Assembly: GCA_019746135.1 (NCBI GenBank)
Contig: JAIESI010000200.1
Location: forward strand, 1 to 45,893
Reading direction: 5' to 3'
Length of the DNA: 45,893 nucleotides
DNA from: Xanthobacteraceae bacterium
GTDB taxonomy: Bacteria; Pseudomonadota; Alphaproteobacteria; Rhizobiales; Xanthobacteraceae
Shown: positions 1 to 7,274 of the stretch, piece by piece
Numbering within the stretch: position 1 is the first letter of the stretch
Layout of the letters: each line of letters opens with the position of its first letter
Notes under the pieces: generated by a model
Told to the model about the DNA's origin: nothing
The model's input: the letters and a program-made list of their open reading frames with translations, nothing else
Database searches by the model: none
Translations under genes and position numbers: made by a program

Positions 1-144
1 TCATGGTCAGAGGCCTTACTCAGTTCCACGCCATCAAGCATGGCTGGAGACTCCGAAATGTGTGAATCTCGTAGCCCACAAGGGGAGAGGGCACGAGACG
101 CAGGCGCCAGAGTTCTGCGAGCCGATCTGCGACCGAGACCACCA

Positions 145-996
145 TCACGTCAGCCCGGCCATCCGATCGCGGTGCGGTTGGACCGCTTCAATGACAGCGG
201 CCGGGGTGTCTTCCGCCGCATCGGCGTCCTCGTCGACCTTGCGGATCGTCGCCGACCAGTCCTCCTCGCCGTAGATCCGGGTCAGCACATCGGCGGTCAG
301 ACCTTCAGGCGGCCCGTCATAGACGATCGCGCCAAGCTGCAGGCCGACGATCCGCTCGGCGAACATCTGCGCCAGCATCACGTCGTGGATGTTGATGATC
401 GCCGAAAGCTTGCGCTCCTCGCACAATTCCTTGATCAGCCGCATGATCTGCCGCGAGGTTTTTGGATCGAGCGACGCGGTCGGCTCGTCGACCAGCAGCA
501 ATTCGGGATTCTGGATGAGCGCCCGGCAGATGCCGACGCGCTGGCGCTGGCCGCCGGACAGCTCGTCGGCGCGCTTGTCGGCCATGTGATCGAGGCCGAC
601 GCGCGCGAGCAGCCGGAAGGCCTCGTCGACATCCGCTTGCGGAAATTTCCGGAACCAGCTCTGCCAGAAGCCGACATAGCCGAGCCGGCCGCTCAGCACG
701 TTCTCCATCACGCTCAATCGCTCGACCAGCGCGTATTCCTGGAAAATCATGCCCATGCGCCGCCGCGCGCGTCGCAACTCGCTGCTGCCGAGCCGGGTCA
801 GTTCCGTGTCGTTGAGGGTGATGCTGCCAGAAGTCGGCTCGACCAGCCGGTTGATGCAGCGAATGACCGTTGATTTGCCCGCGCCGGATGGCCCGATCAG
901 CGCCATCACCTGGCCATCGGGCACATCGAGGTCGATCCCTTTCAGGGCCAGGTCGCCGGTCCGGTAGCGCTTCACCAGACCCTTGATCCGAAGCAT
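145..996 (-). CDS. phnC: Phosphonate ABC transporter ATP-binding protein PhnC
   Basis: This 283-residue cytoplasmic ATPase would power uptake of phosphonates or related phosphorus compounds through a PhnCDE importer. Walker A is GPSGAGKST near residue 36, the ABC signature is [16 protein letters not shown] near residue 145, and Walker B follows as [13 protein letters not shown], with the switch histidine in IHDV. PhnC proteins are usually 240-280 residues; the extra length is an acidic C-terminal tail of about 35 residues. The start is the ATG at 996, behind a G-rich stretch. It is the last gene of the minus-strand phnD-phnD-phnC run within the window. The permease PhnE, normally next, would lie beyond the left edge and is not seen. 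Family assignment is firm; the substrate is inferred from family and neighbours. Confidence 0.93.
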   Translation of the reverse strand: MLRIKGLVKRYRTGDLALKGIDLDVPDGQVMALIGPSGAGKSTVIRCINRLVEPTSGSITLNDTELTRLGSSELRRARRRMGMIFQEYALVERLSVMENVLSGRLGYVGFWQSWFRKFPQADVDEAFRLLARVGLDHMADKRADELSGGQRQRVGICRALIQNPELLLVDEPTASLDPKTSRQIMRLIKELCEERKLSAIINIHDVMLAQMFAERIVGLQLGAIVYDGPPEGLTADVLTRIYGEEDWSATIRKVDEDADAAEDTPAAVIEAVQPHRDRMAGLT

Positions 997-1062
997 GCAG
1001 TGGCCCCCCGCGCGGCCGAAATTCGCGGCCGCCTGCGAGGCTGCCTTTCTAGGTCGGCCCCG

Positions 1063-2031
1063 TCACTTGCAAGTGTATTTGACGCCGGTGGCCGCGTCGA
1101 TCTTGCGGAGAACCGCCCAGTCCTTTTTGTATTCGATGGGGACGAACTTGTCCTCCTTCTGGAACTCGTGCTTGAGGGCCGAGCCCTCCCACGGGAAGGT
1201 GAAGAAGGCTTCCTTGACCTTTTCGACCAGCTTGGGATCGAGGTTGTAGACGTGGCCGTAGCCCGTGGTCGGGAATGTCTCCGACTTGTAGATCGAGCGG
1301 ATTTTCGCCTTGTCGAACACCTTGCGGTCCAGCATCCGGTTGAGCACGGAATTGGCGACCGCCGCCGCCTCGTAGTCCTTGTTGACCACGCCGAGGATCG
1401 AGTTGTCGTGCTTGCCGGAGAACACCGGCTCGAAGTCGCGCTTGGCTTCGAGGTTGAAGTCGGCCTTGAGGATTGCCGACGGTGCCTTGAAGCCGGAGTT
1501 CGAGGTCGCGTCGGTGAAGGCGATCTTGTGGCCCTTGAGATCGGCCGGCACCTTGATCGGGCTGTCGGCCGGCACGATGATTTCCATCTCGTAGCCGAAG
1601 CTTCCGTCCTTCGCCGCCATCATCGTGAACGGCACGAAGCCCGCGCAGTTGACGGCCGTGGCATTGCCGCCGGCGTTGACGCCGGCCACGTGCAGGCGGC
1701 CGGACCGCATCGCCTCGTATTGCGCGGCGTTCGATTGCACCGGGAAGAATACCACGCGCTTCCCGGTGACCTTCTCCATGTGCTTGATGAAGGGGTCCCA
1801 GGCCTTCTGGTAGACCGCCGGGTCTTCGGTCGGCGTGTAGGCGAAGATCAGCACCGAAGGATTGACGATCTGCTTCGGATCGGCCGGAAGGTCCGCGACG
1901 AGATCGCCGTTCCTGTCGCAGTAGGCCTTGTCGAGATCGCCGCGCGGGCAGTCCTGCGCGATCGCGCCTCCCGCCCAGGCCACTGAGCCCGCCAATGCCG
2001 CAATGAGCGTCAGCAATCGGTTCCGAACCAT
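1063..2031 (-). CDS. phnD: Phosphonate ABC transporter substrate-binding protein PhnD (copy 1)
   Basis: This 322-residue periplasmic binding protein of the PhnD/phosphate-phosphite-phosphonate family would capture the ligand for the importer energised by the adjacent PhnC. The ATG at 2031 is chosen because it begins a typical signal peptide (VRNR, a hydrophobic stretch, then cleavage after AIA/Q near residue 26); longer starts would add a non-secretory leader. Mature residues CPRGDLDKAYCDRNGD, the SNSGFKAPSAIL segment and FSGKHDNSILGV are shared almost word for word with the next gene upstream, so the two are recent paralogues. Several cysteines, including one at the very C-terminus, are conserved between the copies. 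It lies 26 bases downstream of copy 2 and 66 bases upstream of phnC, consistent with one transcript. Confidence 0.9.
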   Translation of the reverse strand: MVRNRLLTLIAALAGSVAWAGGAIAQDCPRGDLDKAYCDRNGDLVADLPADPKQIVNPSVLIFAYTPTEDPAVYQKAWDPFIKHMEKVTGKRVVFFPVQSNAAQYEAMRSGRLHVAGVNAGGNATAVNCAGFVPFTMMAAKDGSFGYEMEIIVPADSPIKVPADLKGHKIAFTDATSNSGFKAPSAILKADFNLEAKRDFEPVFSGKHDNSILGVVNKDYEAAAVANSVLNRMLDRKVFDKAKIRSIYKSETFPTTGYGHVYNLDPKLVEKVKEAFFTFPWEGSALKHEFQKEDKFVPIEYKKDWAVLRKIDAATGVKYTCK

Positions 2032-2057
2032 GCGTCTCACTCCTGTCGAGATCGAGC

Positions 2058-3029
2058 CTATTTGCAGGTGTATTTCACACCCATCGCCGCATCGACCTTG
2101 CGGACCACGCCCCAGTTCTTCTGGTAGGTGATCGGCACGAAGCGGTCTTCGGTCTTGAACTCGGCCTTCAGTGCCGAGCCTTCCCACGGGAAGGTGAAGA
2201 ACGCCTCCTTGATCTTGGCGGCGAGCGCCGGGTCGAGATTGTACGCCAAGCCGTAGCTGGTGGTGGGGAAGGTCTCGGACTTGTAGATCGTCCGGATCTT
2301 CGCCTTGTCGACCACCTTGCGCTCGAACATGCGGAACATCACCTCGTTGGCGATCGCCGCCGCGTCATAGTCCTTGTTGGCGACGCCCAGCACCGAGTTG
2401 TCGTGCTTGCCGGAGAACACCGGTGTGAAATCGCGCTCGGCCTTCAGGTTGAACTCCGCGTCGAGAATGGCCGACGGCGCCTTGAAGCCCGAGTTGGAAG
2501 TCGGCGCGGTGAACGCCACCTTCTTGCCCTTGAGATCGGCCGGCGTCTTGATCGGGCTGTCGGCCGGCACGATGATTTCCATCTCGTAGCCGAACGTGCC
2601 GCCCTGCGTGCCCATGATCGCGAACGGCACGTAGCCGGCGCAGTTCACGGCAATCGGCGTGGGGCCGGTGCTGACGCCGGCGATATGCAGACGGCCGGAC
2701 CGCATGGCCTCGATCTCGGCGGCGTTCGATTGCACCGGGAAAAACACCACCCTCTTGCCGGTCACCTTCTCGGCGTGCCGCAGAAAGCCGTCCCACACCT
2801 TGGAATAGAGCGAGGGGTCTTCGACCGGCGTATAGGCGAAGATCAGTGTCGATGGGTTGACCAGTTGCTTCGGGTCGGTCGGCGCGTCGGCGACGAGGTC
2901 GCCGTTTCTATCGCAATAGGCCTTGTCGAGATCGCCGCGCGGGCAATCGGCCTGCGCCAGGGCCGACCCGGTCCCGGCGAAGGTCAGCGCGGCCACGCCA
3001 AGGATGAGCCGTTTGATCGAATGCAGCAT
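2058..3029 (-). CDS. phnD: Phosphonate ABC transporter substrate-binding protein PhnD (copy 2)
   Basis: This is a 323-residue paralogue of the neighbouring PhnD, with the same architecture: signal peptide to about residue 25 (ending ALAQ), then a two-lobed periplasmic binding domain containing SNSGFKAPSAIL and FSGKHDNSVLGV. The start is the ATG at 3029, preceded by a clear AGGAGAGG ribosome-binding site five bases away; an upstream in-frame ATG would place non-signal residues first. It is first in the phnD-phnD-phnC run. The copies differ where ligand contacts might lie, for example ANCAGYVPFAIMGTQGG-type versus NCAGFVPFTMMAAKDG-type segments, so they could bind different ligands. That is inference; redundancy after a recent duplication is equally possible. 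Confidence 0.9.
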   Translation of the reverse strand: MLHSIKRLILGVAALTFAGTGSALAQADCPRGDLDKAYCDRNGDLVADAPTDPKQLVNPSTLIFAYTPVEDPSLYSKVWDGFLRHAEKVTGKRVVFFPVQSNAAEIEAMRSGRLHIAGVSTGPTPIAVNCAGYVPFAIMGTQGGTFGYEMEIIVPADSPIKTPADLKGKKVAFTAPTSNSGFKAPSAILDAEFNLKAERDFTPVFSGKHDNSVLGVANKDYDAAAIANEVMFRMFERKVVDKAKIRTIYKSETFPTTSYGLAYNLDPALAAKIKEAFFTFPWEGSALKAEFKTEDRFVPITYQKNWGVVRKVDAAMGVKYTCK

Positions 3030-3163
3030 TTGCCTCTCCTGCCAAAAGGCCGCCTTGGCAATCCGTTGCAACGGTGCCCTCTACGGTGCCCGGGCGACAG
3101 TTTTGCGACAGAATGCGTCGTGCCGGGTATGCCCGGCAAGCGGGAGCGTGGCCTGAGACCGGG

Positions 3164-3649
3164 TTATTCGGGGGCCGGGTGAAAACGCCGCAGTGCGGCG
3201 ATGCCGATGAAAATGAACAGGAGCATCACCACGGTCTGGGCGATGAGGAACGGCGGCTCCGACTGGGTCGGCGCCAGCGGCTGGAGCGCCTTCACCTTGC
3301 TGAAGAGCTGCACCACCAGCACGAACACGTTGAGCCATTGCGCGATCAGCGCGGTCACCACATAGGCGCTGCGCCAGCGGCCCTCGAGCCCGAAGGCGTA
3401 GCGGGCCAGGATCGCGATCAGCAGCACCACCAGCGAGATGACACCGAAGATGTGCGAGGGCAGGATTTTCTCGAATGGAAACCCGAACCCGGTGATGCTG
3501 GTCAGCGCGGTCGTGGCGAGGAACACGGCGGTCCAGTCGTTCATCCGCTGCGAGGCCAGCATCCCCTTGATCACCACGAAGCCGGTGACAATGCCGACCA
3601 GGCTGATGATCACGTGCACCCAGGTGTAAACCGAAAAGTCGAGGTTCAT
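3164..3649 (-). CDS. Four-helix integral membrane protein of unknown function
   Basis: The product is 161 residues with about four hydrophobic segments (roughly residues 7-30, 40-62, 67-88 and 136-155), so it should sit in the inner membrane. No catalytic or ligand motif is recognisable; a loop of about 45 residues separates the third and fourth helices. The ATG at 3649 is chosen over longer in-frame starts because GAGGAGG lies just upstream and the longer N-terminus is arginine- and alanine-rich low-complexity translation. It is 134 bases upstream of the phnD genes on the same strand but is probably a separate unit. Function unknown. Confidence 0.75.
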   Translation of the reverse strand: MNLDFSVYTWVHVIISLVGIVTGFVVIKGMLASQRMNDWTAVFLATTALTSITGFGFPFEKILPSHIFGVISLVVLLIAILARYAFGLEGRWRSAYVVTALIAQWLNVFVLVVQLFSKVKALQPLAPTQSEPPFLIAQTVVMLLFIFIGIAALRRFHPAPE

Positions 3650-3750
3650 CGCCGGCCTCCTCATCCGTCCCGCAGCGCCCGCCTTGGCAAACCTAGCATG
3701 GCGGTGAGCGGGGGCCCATTGCGCCTTGCGCGGCCCGCATGCAGCCCTGG

Positions 3751-3806
3751 TGCACGGATCCTGATGGACGGATCCTGATGCACGGATCTTGATGCACGGA
3801 TTTTGG
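3751..3806. repeat. Four tandem copies of a 14-bp repeat
   Basis: Four adjacent 14-base units follow the pattern TGCACGGATCYTGA: 3751-3764, 3765-3778 (one change, TGGACG), 3779-3792 (C to T) and 3793-3806 (diverged end TTTTGG). The array lies in the divergent gap between the membrane protein at 3164-3649 and the Bug receptor starting at 3870. A tandem array there could be a minisatellite by slippage or a cluster of binding sites, since 14 bp is not an integral number of helical turns. No factor can be named. Confidence 0.85.
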
Positions 3807-3869
3807 GCGTGTTGAAATTCCGTCCGCAACCGCGCATGCTCGGACAGCCGGGAGACGCAGGAGAGGGGC

Positions 3870-4838
3870 ATGACCACCATGCGTACGCTGCTGGCCGTTG
3901 CAAGCCTTGTCGCCGCACTCGCGGCTCCCGCCGCCGCCACCGACGATTATCCGTCGCGGCCGGTCCGGGTCGTCATTCCGTTCGATCCGGGTGGCATCAA
4001 CGAGACCGGGGCGCGGATCGTCGCCACCCAGTTGAGCGAGCGGCTCGGCAAGCAGTTTCTGATGGAGTTCAAGCCCGGCGCGGGCGGCATGGTGGGCACC
4101 GAATACGCCTCGCGCGCCGCGCCCGACGGGTACACCATCGCGGTGATCTCGGTCGCCAATGCGGTGCACCCGGCGCTCTACAGCCTGACCTACGACCTGC
4201 GGAAGGCGTTCGAGCCGGTGGCGATGCTGCTGTCGAGCCCGAACACGCTCGCGGTGCATCCGTCGCTTCCTGCCAACACGCTCCGCGAGTTCATCGCGCT
4301 CGCCAAATCGAAGCCCGGCGACGTCCAGTATGCGTCGGCGGGCGTCGGCGGCTCGTTGCATCTCGGTATGGAGCTGTTCCGGATGCAGGCCGGGATCGAG
4401 ATGCTGCACGTGCCGTTCCGCGGCGCAGGACCTGCGGCGATCGACGTGGTCGCCGGCAACACCAAGGCGGTGATGAGCTCGACCTCGACGCTGTCGCCGC
4501 ACGTGCGCTCGGGCAAGCTCAAGGGGCTCGGCATCAGCTCCAAGGCGCGTCTGCCGTCGGTGCCGGAGGTGCCGACCTTCATCGAAGCCGGCTTCCCGCA
4601 ATACGAGGCGGGCAACTGGATCGGCTTCGCCGTGCCCGCCGGCACGCCCCGATCGATCATCGAGAAGCTGCAGAAGGAAATCACCGCGATCCTCGACCTG
4701 CCCGAGGTGCAGAAGCAGTTCGAGAACCGCGGCGCGACCGCCGAGAAGATGACCGCGGCCGAATTCGGCGCCTATATCGACGCCGAGCTCGCCAAATGGG
4801 GCCGCGTGGTCCGGGACGCCAAGGTCAAGGCGGAGTGA
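3870..4838 (+). CDS. Bug/TctC-family tripartite tricarboxylate transporter receptor
   Basis: This 322-residue periplasmic solute-binding protein has a signal peptide cleaved near residue 24 (PAAAT/DDYPSRPVR), then the canonical Bug start YPSRPVRVVIPFDPGG, an ENRxGAGG-equivalent MEFKPGAGGMVGTEYA, and the APDGYTI, HVPFRGAGPAAIDV and VPTFIEAGFP signatures. Family members bind carboxylates, amides or aromatic acids for TctAB-type permeases. No permease is present here, so it is an orphan receptor. It is followed 107 bases later by a close paralogue. The start follows a GAGAGG site. The ligand cannot be deduced from sequence. Confidence 0.92.
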   Translation: MTTMRTLLAVASLVAALAAPAAATDDYPSRPVRVVIPFDPGGINETGARIVATQLSERLGKQFLMEFKPGAGGMVGTEYASRAAPDGYTIAVISVANAVHPALYSLTYDLRKAFEPVAMLLSSPNTLAVHPSLPANTLREFIALAKSKPGDVQYASAGVGGSLHLGMELFRMQAGIEMLHVPFRGAGPAAIDVVAGNTKAVMSSTSTLSPHVRSGKLKGLGISSKARLPSVPEVPTFIEAGFPQYEAGNWIGFAVPAGTPRSIIEKLQKEITAILDLPEVQKQFENRGATAEKMTAAEFGAYIDAELAKWGRVVRDAKVKAE

Positions 4839-4945
4839 TCGTCCCGACCGCATGCATGCGCGGCACGCTGCACGTTGAGTTGCCGGCTGTCGTGGCGCAT
4901 GCTGCCGGCCAACGCGCCGCGGCGCGAACGCCGGGAGGACGGGCG

Positions 4946-5917
4946 ATGACAAGAACAATCTCGCGATTGCTGATGGCCATCGGTGCGTGCCTGGCGCTGA
5001 TCGCGCCCGTGGCCGCCCAGGATGACTACCCGAACAAGCCGGTGCGGGTGATCGTGCCGTTCGCGCCGGGTGGGCTCAACGACATCCTGGCGCGTGTCGT
5101 CAGCCAGCAGCTCAGCGAGCGGCTCGGCAAGCAGTTCGTGGTCGAGAACAAGACCGGTGCCGGCGGCATCGTCGGCTCCGAGCTGGTGGCGAAGGCGCCG
5201 GCCGACGGCTACACGCTGCTGATCGTCTCGATCGCGCACGCGGTCAACCCGGCGCTCTACAAGCTGCCCTACGACTCGCTGAAGGCGTTTGCGCCGGTTT
5301 CGCTGTTCGCATCGAGCCCGAACGCGCTCGCGGTCAACCCGGAGCTGCCGGCCAGGTCGGTCAAGGAGTTCGTCGCGCTCGCCAAATCCAAGCCCGGCGA
5401 CATCCAGTATGGCTCCGGCGGCGTGGGCGGCTCGCTGCATCTCGGCATGGAGCTGTTCAAGCTCACCGCCGGCATCGATCTCGTGCACGTGCCGTTCCGC
5501 GGTGCGGGGCCCGCGATCATCGACGTCGCCGGCGGACACACCAAGGCGATCATAGCCACCATTGCGACGCTGTCGCCGCATGTGCGCTCCGGCAAGCTCC
5601 GCATGCTCGGCGTCAGCGGCAAGACCCGCAGCGCCATCATGCCCGACGTGCCGACGTTCGACGAGCAGGGCGTCACGGGCTACGAGGCGGGCAACTGGAT
5701 CGGCATCGCCGCGCCGGCCGGCACGCCGCCCGCGATCGTCGCCCGCCTGAGCAAGGAAATCGCGGCGATCCAGGACAGTGCGGACTTCAAGAGCAAGCTC
5801 GACGCCGACGGTGCCGTGGTCGTGAAGTTCACGCCGGCCGAATTCAATGCCTACATGGAGCGCGAGCTCGAAAAATGGGGCCGCGTCGTGCGCGAGGCCA
5901 AGATCAAGGCCGAATAG
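4946..5917 (+). CDS. Bug/TctC-family tripartite tricarboxylate transporter receptor (second tandem copy)
   Basis: The product is 323 residues with a cleavable signal peptide ending AAQ near residue 26 and a mature start DDYPNKPVRVIVPFAPGG. ENKTGAGGIVGSEL, ADGYTLLIV, HVPFRGAGPAIIDVAGG and VPTFDEQGV match the Bug signatures and run in parallel with the gene just upstream, so the two arose by tandem duplication. The ATG at 4946 is chosen because it opens the signal peptide and follows GGGAGGAC; the reading frame is open far upstream but in shadow sequence. It probably shares a transcript with the preceding receptor. As with that gene, no TctA or TctB permease is nearby. Confidence 0.92.
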   Translation: MTRTISRLLMAIGACLALIAPVAAQDDYPNKPVRVIVPFAPGGLNDILARVVSQQLSERLGKQFVVENKTGAGGIVGSELVAKAPADGYTLLIVSIAHAVNPALYKLPYDSLKAFAPVSLFASSPNALAVNPELPARSVKEFVALAKSKPGDIQYGSGGVGGSLHLGMELFKLTAGIDLVHVPFRGAGPAIIDVAGGHTKAIIATIATLSPHVRSGKLRMLGVSGKTRSAIMPDVPTFDEQGVTGYEAGNWIGIAAPAGTPPAIVARLSKEIAAIQDSADFKSKLDADGAVVVKFTPAEFNAYMERELEKWGRVVREAKIKAE

Positions 5918-5985
5918 CGCGCTGCGTCGCAATATATTCTTCAGGGCGTCGAACCGATTTCACGTTCGTGCGTTAGGCCGGTCGA

Positions 5986-7068
5986 ATGCGGCGGCGCGAT
6001 TTCATATCGCTCGTGGGAAGCGCGGCAGCGGTGCCGCTCGCCGGATGGTTGACGGCGCGTGCGCAGGACGCCACCGGGTCGCAAGACCAACCGCAAGGCC
6101 TGCCGCCGCAGGACCAGCCGGCGCCCGCGCCCGGGTCTGACGTTCCGCTGCCAGCGGAGCGCGTTCGCCGCATCGGCGTGCTCATGAACGCGAGCCGGCG
6201 CGATCGGCAGGCGGCCGCGCACCTCGATGCGCTGGAGCAGGGGCTCAAGGCGAACGGCTGGAACGAGGGACAGAACCTGCGGATCGACGGGCGCTGGTCC
6301 GGCGACAGCGACCGCCGCGTCCGGCGATCTGCCGCCGAGCTGGTCGAGCTTGCGCCCGAGGTGATTGTTGCAAGCGACGGCGAAACCGCCAAGGCGTTGC
6401 AGGCGGCCGGCGGCGGCATCCCGGTGGTGTTCGTCAATGTGGTCGATCCGGTCGGCGCGGGCCTCGTCGCCGCGCTCGACCGGCCGGGCGGTGACATCAC
6501 CGGCGTCCGTCAGTCTGAGTTCGGCGCCAGCACGCAATGGCCCGAACTGCTCAAGCGGATCGCGCCGAATGTCATGCGCGCGGCGATCCTGCACGATCCG
6601 GACGCGCGGTCCAACGAGAGCCAGGTCGCCGCCATCCAGACGGTGACGCCGGCCGTCGGCATGGAGGCGTTCGGCGTCGACGCCAAGAACTTCCGCGACC
6701 TGGAGCGCGCCATTGCCGGATTTTCCCGCTCGCCCAACGGCGGGCTGATCATCGGCATGCCGGGACTGTCGTCCCGCGAACGCAGCGTCATCGTCCGGCT
6801 TGCGGCGCGCTTCAAGCTGCCGGCGATCTATTCGGACCGGCAGTTCGTGAAGGCCGGCGGGCTCATCTCGCACGGGCCCGACCTCAAGGCGCAGTACCGG
6901 CTTGCGGCCGACTATGTCGATCGCATCCTCAAGGGCGAGAAGCCCGCCGATCTGCCGGTGCAGACGCCGGCGAAATTCACCACCGCCATCAACCTGAAAA
7001 CCGCGAAGGCGCTCGGCCTGACGGTGCCACCGGGACTGCGCGAGCTGGCTGACGAGGTGATCGATTAG
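5986..7068 (+). CDS. ABC transporter substrate-binding protein (ABC_sub_bind family)
   Basis: This 360-residue exported binding protein begins MRRRDFISLVG, a twin-arginine-like leader, with probable cleavage after ARAQ near residue 27. A proline- and glutamine-rich linker of about 25 residues follows, then RRIGVLMNASRRD, which is the usual start of the ABC_sub_bind (PF04392-like) fold. The C-terminus has the family signature FTTAINLKTAKALGLTVPP and ends ELADEVID. This family is greatly expanded in Bradyrhizobium-type genomes and its ligands are mostly unknown. No cognate permease or ATPase is adjacent. The start codon is unambiguous because of the leader, though no strong ribosome-binding site is seen. 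Confidence 0.9.
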   Translation: MRRRDFISLVGSAAAVPLAGWLTARAQDATGSQDQPQGLPPQDQPAPAPGSDVPLPAERVRRIGVLMNASRRDRQAAAHLDALEQGLKANGWNEGQNLRIDGRWSGDSDRRVRRSAAELVELAPEVIVASDGETAKALQAAGGGIPVVFVNVVDPVGAGLVAALDRPGGDITGVRQSEFGASTQWPELLKRIAPNVMRAAILHDPDARSNESQVAAIQTVTPAVGMEAFGVDAKNFRDLERAIAGFSRSPNGGLIIGMPGLSSRERSVIVRLAARFKLPAIYSDRQFVKAGGLISHGPDLKAQYRLAADYVDRILKGEKPADLPVQTPAKFTTAINLKTAKALGLTVPPGLRELADEVID

Positions 7069-7131
7069 AACTATGCTAGGGTATTGAACCGGATTCGCCC
7101 CGCAGAGGACGGGCCGGCAAGGGAGGGCGAC

Positions 7132-7242
7132 ATGATGCTGAGCGGAGTGTCCGTGCTTGTGGTCGCATTGGCGACCCTGATCGTGATCTGGATTTGCGTG
7201 CTGGTGGGCTCGCCGTATTTCGGCTCGCCGCCGGAACATTAG
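7132..7242 (+). CDS. Small single-span membrane peptide (36 residues)
   Basis: The frame runs ATG ATG CTG to TAG and encodes 36 residues. A continuous hydrophobic stretch of about 20 residues (VSVLVVALATLIVIWICVLV) is followed by a short polar tail ending PPEH. A strong GGGAGG ribosome-binding site lies six bases before the ATG. The composition of one helix plus a short tail is what a genuine small membrane protein looks like. It lies 63 bases after the ABC-type binding protein and could be co-transcribed or separate. No family is recognised. Confidence 0.6.
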   Translation: MMLSGVSVLVVALATLIVIWICVLVGSPYFGSPPEH

Positions 7243-7274
7243 AGCACCATCGTTTCAGCTTCGCGCGCGATCGA

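Noticed and set aside
1..144. Possible phnE start just left of phnC on the minus strand
   Set aside because: Only one ATG at positions 2-4 leads out of the window; nothing can be read to support it.
40..873. Long plus-strand frame opposite phnC
   Set aside because: It is the antisense of a firm phnC gene, is arginine/aspartate-rich and has no domain.
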